Positions 59,698-64,000 of a DNA stretch of 64,000 nt are shown in pieces (the stretch's first letter is position 1; the number at the start of each line of letters is the position of its first letter). The stretch comes from Serratia ficaria. GTDB taxonomy: Bacteria > Pseudomonadota > Gammaproteobacteria > Enterobacterales > Enterobacteriaceae. The notes under the pieces are model-generated. The model was given only the letters and a program-made list of their open reading frames with translations. It searched no databases and was not told the origin of the DNA. The stretch is from NCBI RefSeq assembly GCF_900187015.1, contig NZ_LT906479.1, positions 3,224,001 to 3,288,000 of the forward strand, written 5' to 3'. Both the position numbers and the translations under genes were made by a program.

Positions 59698-60327
59698 ATG
59701 CCAACAATTATCATGGATTCATGTAGCTATACCAGATTGGGTCTAACTGACTATCTTACGGCGCACGGCGTAAAAAAACGCCATATTAACGCCATCGACG
59801 ATATTGACGGACTGCATGAAAAATGCAGCAAACTTAAGCCTAGTCTGGTATTTATTAACGAAGATTGCTTCATACATGAAGCGAATGCGACCGAGCGAAT
59901 AAAGCGGGTGATCTCACTGCATCCGGATACGTTATTCTTCATCTTCATGGCCATCACCAACGTACATTTTGACGATTATTTATATGTTCGTAAGAATGTC
60001 ATCATTTCGTCAAAATCCATCAAGCCAGAGACTATGAATCAACTACTTAGTCACTATCTTGAGAAAAAAGCGCCGCGAACGGAAAAGGGTTCCCTGGACC
60101 AAACGCCGGTGACGCTGAGCCAAACCGAGTCAAACATGCTGCGCATGTGGATGTCCGGCCAGGGCACTATCCAGATATCCGACCAGATGCAGATAAAAGC
60201 CAAGACCGTTTCTTCCCACAAGGGAAACATCAAGCGCAAAATAAAAACGCACAACAAGCAAATCATTTACCATGTTGTCCGTTTAACCGACAATCTGACC
60301 AGTGGAATATTCGTCAATAGTCGGTGA
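59698..60327 (+). CDS. rcsA: RcsA, auxiliary regulator of capsule synthesis (LuxR-type)
   Basis: The 209-residue protein starts [20 protein letters not shown] and follows E. coli Rcs[31 protein letters not shown], then the Lux[24 protein letters not shown] and [20 protein letters not shown]. It forms a heterodimer with RcsB to activate exopolysaccharide genes and repress flagella, and is a Lon substrate in E. coli. It is followed by dsrB, as in E. coli. Confidence 0.96.
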   Translation: MPTIIMDSCSYTRLGLTDYLTAHGVKKRHINAIDDIDGLHEKCSKLKPSLVFINEDCFIHEANATERIKRVISLHPDTLFFIFMAITNVHFDDYLYVRKNVIISSKSIKPETMNQLLSHYLEKKAPRTEKGSLDQTPVTLSQTESNMLRMWMSGQGTIQISDQMQIKAKTVSSHKGNIKRKIKTHNKQIIYHVVRLTDNLTSGIFVNSR

Positions 60328-60550
60328 CACCCCTTCAGGGCGCTCTGCCCGGGTCTTAAATATTTGTTCGCCAATCGTGGCGATATAAACTTTGGGCTAA
60401 GACAACAAAAAGACTCGCGACGATATTCTCCGGCGCCGCGGGTTTTCCGTCGTCTTTAATAAAAACTCCTACCCGGCAGGGACAATTACATTATGGAAAA
60501 TTTCATAAGTAAACTAATGAGCCCGAATCATTTATCCCCGGCCGATCGGA

Positions 60551-60751
60551 TTATTTTTCCGAGGTCTGACGCGGTTCAACAAAGGTGCCGTCACGGCTGT
60601 CGATCTCATTAAAGAACCAGACGCCGGCAGGATAATCCTCAAGAGAAACCAGATACATGATGCCTTCGTTGAACTCCTCGACCGCCAGGATCACGCCTTC
60701 GCGTCGCGGCCCGCCGTCCGTTTTCACCGTTACCCGATCGTTCACGTTCAT
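60551..60751 (-). CDS. dsrB: DsrB protein
   Basis: The 66-residue protein begins [20 protein letters not shown] and has [26 protein letters not shown], nearly the E. coli DsrB sequence. The function is unknown; E. coli dsrB is linked to RpoS and H-NS control. I use the ATG at 60751, matching the E. coli start; the frame is open to 60766. It is convergent with rcsA. About 220 bases between them hold nothing recognisable. Confidence 0.9.
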   Translation of the reverse strand: MNVNDRVTVKTDGGPRREGVILAVEEFNEGIMYLVSLEDYPAGVWFFNEIDSRDGTFVEPRQTSEK

Positions 60752-60904
60752 GCTATTCCCCATCATTCGTCATTGAGGTCAGTGTATTACAAAATGAAGT
60801 GAGAAAAACACCGCGCGGTCGCAGTAAATTCGCGTGACCAGCCCGGCCCCTAACGCCCAGCGCCCAGCGGCCAGCGGAGTTTTTCACTTTCTTAACGCTT
60901 TGTC

Positions 60905-61023
60905 CGCAGAATCTTGCGCGGCCGACAGGTAGTCTGTATCCAGGCGCTTCCCCCCCAGAGAGGTGCCTGCAAATGAAGAAGTAACAAGGAACTTTTGCCC
61001 GCAGACTTGCGGGCTTTTTTTTG
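60905..61023 (+). ncRNA. Candidate small RNA between dsrB and the cold-shock gene
   Basis: On the plus strand a strong terminator, GCCCGCA/TGCGGGC (60997-61014) followed by nine T, has no coding gene upstream. It is preceded by a 10-bp G-U-containing stem CAGGCGCTTC/GAGGTGCCTG (60941-60969) and a single-stranded AAATGAAGAAGTAACAAGGA linker. The position, next to dsrB, is where E. coli has the sRNA DsrA, but I see no sequence match to DsrA. The start is a guess. Confidence 0.55.
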
Positions 61024-61050
61024 GCCGTGGTCAAACGACAGGCACAAAAA

Positions 61051-61073
61051 AACCCGCCTTGGCGGGTTTTTAT
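61051..61073 (-). terminator. Terminator of the cold-shock gene
   Basis: AACCCGCC and GGCGGGTT form an 8-bp stem with a TT loop, with T-rich flanks on both strands, 23 bases beyond the stop codon. Confidence 0.85.
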
Positions 61074-61090
61074 TAATCAGCGGAAGCCGA

Positions 61091-61303
61091 TTAGATAGCG
61101 GTAACGTTAGCCGCTGATGGACCTTTAGCACCGTTCTCGATAGAGAACTGTACGTTCTGGCCTTCTGCCAGGGTCTTGAAGCCTTGATCCTGGATTGCAG
61201 AGAAGTGTACGAACACGTCTTTGCTGCCGTCTGCCGGAGTGATGAAACCAAAACCTTTAGACTCGTTGAACCACTTCACTTGACCTTTGATCATGTTAGA
61301 CAT
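61091..61303 (-). CDS. Cold-shock domain protein, CspC/CspE type
   Basis: The 70-residue protein contains KGFGFITP (RNP1) and DVFVHFSAI (RNP2) and ends ANVTAI. It resembles CspC and CspE of E. coli about equally: [20 protein letters not shown] as in Csp[12 protein letters not shown] as in CspE. It binds single-stranded RNA and DNA and acts as a chaperone or antiterminator. The ATG is preceded by GAAGGAAATTAGAC. Confidence 0.95.
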   Translation of the reverse strand: MSNMIKGQVKWFNESKGFGFITPADGSKDVFVHFSAIQDQGFKTLAEGQNVQFSIENGAKGPSAANVTAI

Positions 61304-61933
61304 GTCTAATTTCCTTCAATAATAAATGTAAGCCACCATGGGCATGTTATAGCCGGTCATCAGTTACTTATGGAGGCACTAGAAAGGAAATTCGTCAGAG
61401 AAGAGCTATCTAGGATAACGCTTTAAATTTGAACTACTTTACTCAAAATGTCGTGCATAAATAGGTCTGTACCACAGGCCGGGAATCATTAACTCATGAC
61501 CGGGCCCTAATAGCAACTCTTTTTGTCGCAACGCGCGGGAAAGGCGCGCCAAATGCACAGGATTTGAGCCGCGGCGGTTATTTTTACAGCGATATTTCAG
61601 TAAGTTGCCCAACGGCATCGGCCTAAATGCCCGAACGGCACAACGAAATCGCCAACGGTCTCGGCATCCAGGCCGGTACCGGTGGCAGTTCCGCTTTAAG
61701 AGTTATCCCTATATCTGCCGCTGTGGGGGATGCCTACAATAGCCGAAGTTCATCGCTCCTCCTGGTGATGAACGCTACAAGCTGTGTTGTAAATTTTATG
61801 CGCCTCCCTATAGGCGCTTTTTTTTTATTTTCGATATCAATAAATTACGCGGTTACGGAATGGTCTTATTGCTTCAGTACGTGATGGATGTCACAAATAC
61901 GCCTCCTTGCCATTCTTGTTGGAGGTAAATCTG
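61304..61933. other. Intergenic region with a terminator-ended plus-strand transcript candidate
   Basis: No protein gene is convincing in these 630 bases. GCGCCT/AGGCGC (61800-61817) followed by a run of T is a clear intrinsic terminator on the plus strand, and upstream of it GTTCATCGC/GGTGATGAAC (around 61750-61775) forms another stem. The two suggest an untranslated RNA ending at about 61826; the start is not clear. Confidence 0.45.
61800..61826 (+). terminator. Intrinsic terminator of an unassigned plus-strand transcript
   Basis: A 6-bp GC-rich stem, GCGCCT/AGGCGC, with a 6-nt loop is followed by nine T. No coding gene precedes it. Confidence 0.7.
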
Positions 61934-62050
61934 ATGGCGACAGAATATCTGGCACTCCTGGCCGCTTTGGCCGGCATTGCAGGCTATGCGTTGTACAGGC
62001 ATTTCAAGTCACAGAAGAAAAGCACCCTGGTGTATCCACACGACCGTTAA
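61934..62050 (+). CDS. 38-aa single-helix membrane protein
   Basis: The frame begins MATEYLALLAALAGIAGYAL, a membrane helix, followed by a basic segment (YRHFKSQKKS) and ends YPHDR. TTGGAGGTAAATCTG is an excellent ribosome site eight bases upstream. The charge pattern predicts N-out, C-in. I do not recognise the family. Hairpins with two alternative pairings follow 14 bases after the stop. The size and shape are compatible with a small regulatory membrane peptide or a type I toxin; the evidence does not separate these. Confidence 0.65.
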   Translation: MATEYLALLAALAGIAGYALYRHFKSQKKSTLVYPHDR

Positions 62051-62063
62051 GCGCAACGTTCAG

Positions 62064-62098
62064 CCTGAAATGTGCGGCCGGTTTCAGGCCGCACATTT
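62064..62098 (+). promoter_or_regulatory. Bistable hairpin after the 38-aa protein
   Basis: AAATGTGCGGCC (62068-62079) pairs perfectly with GGCCGCACATTT (62087-62098), a 12-bp stem. Alternatively CCTGAAA (62064-62070) pairs with TTTCAGG (62082-62088). The two structures are mutually exclusive. No T run follows, so it is not a standard terminator. Confidence 0.6.
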
Positions 62099-62192
62099 GC
62101 CGATTGTCATGTTTTCATCACAAAATTGTCACAATACGGCCATATGATGGTCCGCGATTATCCGTATTGGCTCAACACCAAGGATTTCGCTA

Positions 62193-62402
62193 ATGACCAC
62201 AATAAAAGCGGCAAACCACCAGGAAGCAGAAAAGCTGATCCGCTCCGGAACGGCAAAAAAAATCGAATTGGCTTATGACATCGACAGCGACGACTTTTTT
62301 CAGCTCGCTAGCCTGTGGTGTGATAAAGGCGCCAAAATTTCCAAAGGAAAAGAACACTTTATCGTCTCGCTAAAGGGTTTTCGCATCCCGCCCAACGACT
62401 GA
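62193..62402 (+). CDS. Small soluble protein, unknown function
   Basis: The 69-residue protein begins MTTIKAANHQEAEKLIRSGT and continues KKIELAYDIDSDDFFQLASL, then WCDKGAKISKGKEHFIVSLKGF. AAGGATTTCGCTA precedes the ATG. The balanced charge and alternating hydrophobic pattern look like a folded protein. I do not recognise the family. Confidence 0.65.
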   Translation: MTTIKAANHQEAEKLIRSGTAKKIELAYDIDSDDFFQLASLWCDKGAKISKGKEHFIVSLKGFRIPPND

Positions 62403-62563
62403 TACCCTGCCGCCCTCCGCGGCGGCGCCCCCTCCTCCGGTAAAACCGCTCTATCTTCTACATACCCCTCGCCCGCATTTCGCTAAGATAACCTCAGGCT
62501 TTATTGCAGGCGTGGGTCCGCGTGGACCTTTGATCACGCCTGCCCCTATCTGGAGAAAAGGCA

Positions 62564-63571
62564 ATGTCAGCACATCCATCACTGCCCGGCAGCATGAAAG
62601 CGATTGAAATCAGCCAGCCGGGCGAACCCGAGGTATTGGTCGTCACCGAGCGCCCGCTGCCAACCCCGCAAGCGGGTGAAATACTGGTGAAGGTCGCCGC
62701 CGCCGGCGTAAACCGCCCAGACGTGTTGCAGCGTCGCGGAAACTATGCGCCGCCGCCGGGCGCCTCGGATATTCCCGGCCTGGAGATCGCCGGTGAAGTG
62801 GTCGCGCTCGGCGAAGGGGTGCAGCGCTATGCCCTCGGCGATAAGGTGTGCGCCCTGATTGCCGGCGGCGGTTACGCCGAGTACTGCAAAGTGCATGAAA
62901 GCAATGCGCTGCCGGTACCCGTCGGGTTCAGCATGGTCGAGGCCGCCGCCATTCCGGAAACCTTCTTTACCGTCTGGGTCAACGTCTTCCAGCGCGGCCA
63001 TCTCAAGGCCGGCGAAACCGTGCTGATCCACGGCGGCACCTCCGGCATCGGCACCGTCGCCACCATGCTGGCGAAGGCCTTTTGCGCCCATGTGATCACC
63101 ACCGTCGGCTCTGAAGACAAGCGCCAGGCCAGCCTGGCGTTGGGCGCCGATGTGGCGATTAACTACCGCAGCGAGGATTTCGTCGAACGCACCAAAAGCG
63201 CCACCGATGGCAAAGGCGCCGACGTGATTGTCGATCTGATCGCCGGCGACTACCTGGCCAAGAACTACCAGGCGGCGGCGATGGAAGGGCGTATCGTGCA
63301 GATTGGCACCCAGAACGGCGTGGTGAAGGAGCTTAACCTGATGCCGCTGCTGCTCAAGCGGCTGACCCATACCGGTTCAACCCTGCGTTCGCGCAGCGTC
63401 GAGGACAAGGGGCAAATCGCCGCCGAACTGCTGGAAAAAGTCTGGCCGCTGCTGGAGCGCGGGGTGTTAAAACCGCAAATTTTCAAAACATTCCGCCTGG
63501 AACAGGCCGCAGAGGCGCATGCCCTGATGGAGTCCAGCGAGCACATCGGCAAAATTATGTTGACGCACTGA
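62564..63571 (+). CDS. Zinc-free NAD(P)H quinone oxidoreductase (PIG3/QOR type)
   Basis: The 335-residue MDR protein has AAAGVNRPDVLQRRGNYAPPPGASDIPGLEIAGEV and the cofactor loop HGGTSGIGTVATMLAKAF (here SGIG), typical of PIG3-like quinone oxidoreductases. GGAGAAAAGGCA precedes the ATG. It reduces quinones or similar electrophiles with NAD(P)H. It lacks the zinc-ligand set of alcohol dehydrogenases. Confidence 0.92.
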   Translation: MSAHPSLPGSMKAIEISQPGEPEVLVVTERPLPTPQAGEILVKVAAAGVNRPDVLQRRGNYAPPPGASDIPGLEIAGEVVALGEGVQRYALGDKVCALIAGGGYAEYCKVHESNALPVPVGFSMVEAAAIPETFFTVWVNVFQRGHLKAGETVLIHGGTSGIGTVATMLAKAFCAHVITTVGSEDKRQASLALGADVAINYRSEDFVERTKSATDGKGADVIVDLIAGDYLAKNYQAAAMEGRIVQIGTQNGVVKELNLMPLLLKRLTHTGSTLRSRSVEDKGQIAAELLEKVWPLLERGVLKPQIFKTFRLEQAAEAHALMESSEHIGKIMLTH

Positions 63572-63578
63572 GGAGGCT

Positions 63579-63607
63579 CCCCGCGGCGCCGGCCGCGGGG
63601 AACGTTT
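63579..63607 (+). terminator. Terminator after the quinone oxidoreductase
   Basis: CCCCGCGGC and GCCGCGGGG form a 9-bp stem with a 4-nt loop, followed by AACGTTTTA. It separates the two convergent genes. Confidence 0.75.
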
Positions 63608-63999
63608 TAGCCTCCCGGCGTATGCACCTCTTCCGGGGTGGAATCGGTGGCACCGAGTTTTTCCTGCGCCAGCGCCTCGTCTTCTCGGTGTTTTTCCAGG
63701 CTTTCCTGTTGCTCACCCTGCCTGGGCGCATACACCAGCTCCACCATGATCGGGAAATGGTCGGAGCCGACGTCGGTCAAACGGCGCAGGCTGCCCAGCA
63801 CGAAATCATCGCTGTGAAACACGTGATCCAGCGGCCAGCGCAGGAAAGGATAGCCGGCGTGGAAGGTGCTGAACATGCCGCGGCCGCGTCGCGGATCCAG
63901 CAGGCCGCTGACCTTGAGAAAAAGTCGGGTGGTGGTCGACCACGCCACATCGTTCAGATCGCCGGTCACGATCACCGGGTACTCGGATTTGGCCACGCT
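63607..63999 (-). CDS. Endonuclease/exonuclease/phosphatase-family protein (3' part only)
   Basis: The last 130 codons of the gene are in the window; the frame continues past its right edge. YPVIVTGDLNDVAW and the later LDHVFHSDDF and VGSDHFPIMVELVY are the EEP motifs with catalytic Asp, Asn and His residues. The C-terminal ~35 residues are charged and glutamine/glutamate-rich. It resembles YafD-type proteins of unknown function. Confidence 0.85.
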   Translation of the reverse strand, partial: SVAKSEYPVIVTGDLNDVAWSTTTRLFLKVSGLLDPRRGRGMFSTFHAGYPFLRWPLDHVFHSDDFVLGSLRRLTDVGSDHFPIMVELVYAPRQGEQQESLEKHREDEALAQEKLGATDSTPEEVHTPGG

Positions 64000-64000
64000 T

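Noticed and set aside
1..64000. CRISPR arrays, rRNA, tRNA genes and insertion sequences
   Set aside because: I saw no regularly spaced repeats, no tRNA-like cloverleaf and no transposase in the window.

Overview
The window reads as a chromosomal segment of a Serratia-like member of the Enterobacterales. The evidence is a high-GC enterobacterial backbone with recognisable rcsA-dsrB, mgtC-mgtB, fhuE, fdhD, moaA, moaD and ydeP-type genes, together with a complete benzoate/catechol/beta-ketoadipate route. The host assignment is inferred from gene content and protein similarity recalled from memory; no search was run.

Layout. (1) 1-1440: the 3' part of an alpha/beta hydrolase and an SDR/epimerase. 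(2) 1414-10654: an AT-richer 9 kb island bounded by a perfect 100-bp direct repeat (1414-1513 and 10555-10654). It carries one leftward operon for a pearlin-type, peptide-scaffolded natural product resembling the 3-thiaglutamate (tgl) pathway: a CmoA-like carboxy-SAM synthase, a second methyltransferase, an M50 protease, a 44-aa scaffold peptide absent from a long-ORF view, an MNIO/DUF692 enzyme and its partner, a short LanB-type PEARL ligase and an MFS exporter. Its right edge is a scar made of fragments of umuC and fhuE. (3) 10599-15661: umuC, fhuE and a umuD that appears to be encoded already in the processed UmuD' form; umuD and umuC each have their own LexA box and are separated by fhuE. 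(4) 16194-34588: an oxidase and molybdoenzyme region with two cyanide-insensitive-type bd oxidase operons (cioA-cioB-DUF2474) in opposite orientations, three YdeP-family formate-dehydrogenase-like proteins, fdhD, a moaA-moaD pair, a DyP peroxidase and a bestrophin-type channel. (5) 34689-45322: an IclR-type PcaR-like regulator divergent from a compact pcaIJFD-catBCA-benABCD supra-operon that takes benzoate to succinyl-CoA and acetyl-CoA. (6) 45431-50315: YbdK-type ligase, small proteins, a LysR regulator with a paired DUF606 transporter, and a SatD/DUF3307 pair behind an operator-like promoter. (7) 50348-54346: mgtC and mgtB under a PhoP box, with a 23-codon MgtL-like leader peptide between them. 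(8) 54462-58964: CaiB-type protein, LysR regulator, PLP decarboxylase and GNAT acetyltransferase. (9) 58965-64000: rcsA with an RcsAB box, dsrB, a cold-shock protein, two candidate small RNAs, small proteins, a quinone oxidoreductase and a partial endonuclease/exonuclease/phosphatase-family gene.

How the genes work together. The tgl-like island is a self-contained factory in which a peptide acts as a recyclable carrier: the ligase adds an amino acid to the peptide C-terminus, the MNIO pair and the carboxymethyl transferase remodel it, the membrane protease releases it and the MFS protein presumably exports it. The ben-cat-pca block is one degradative route in pathway order. The cio/YdeP/FdhD/MoaAD block suggests a molybdoenzyme oxidation system coupled, directly or not, to oxygen through a bd oxidase.
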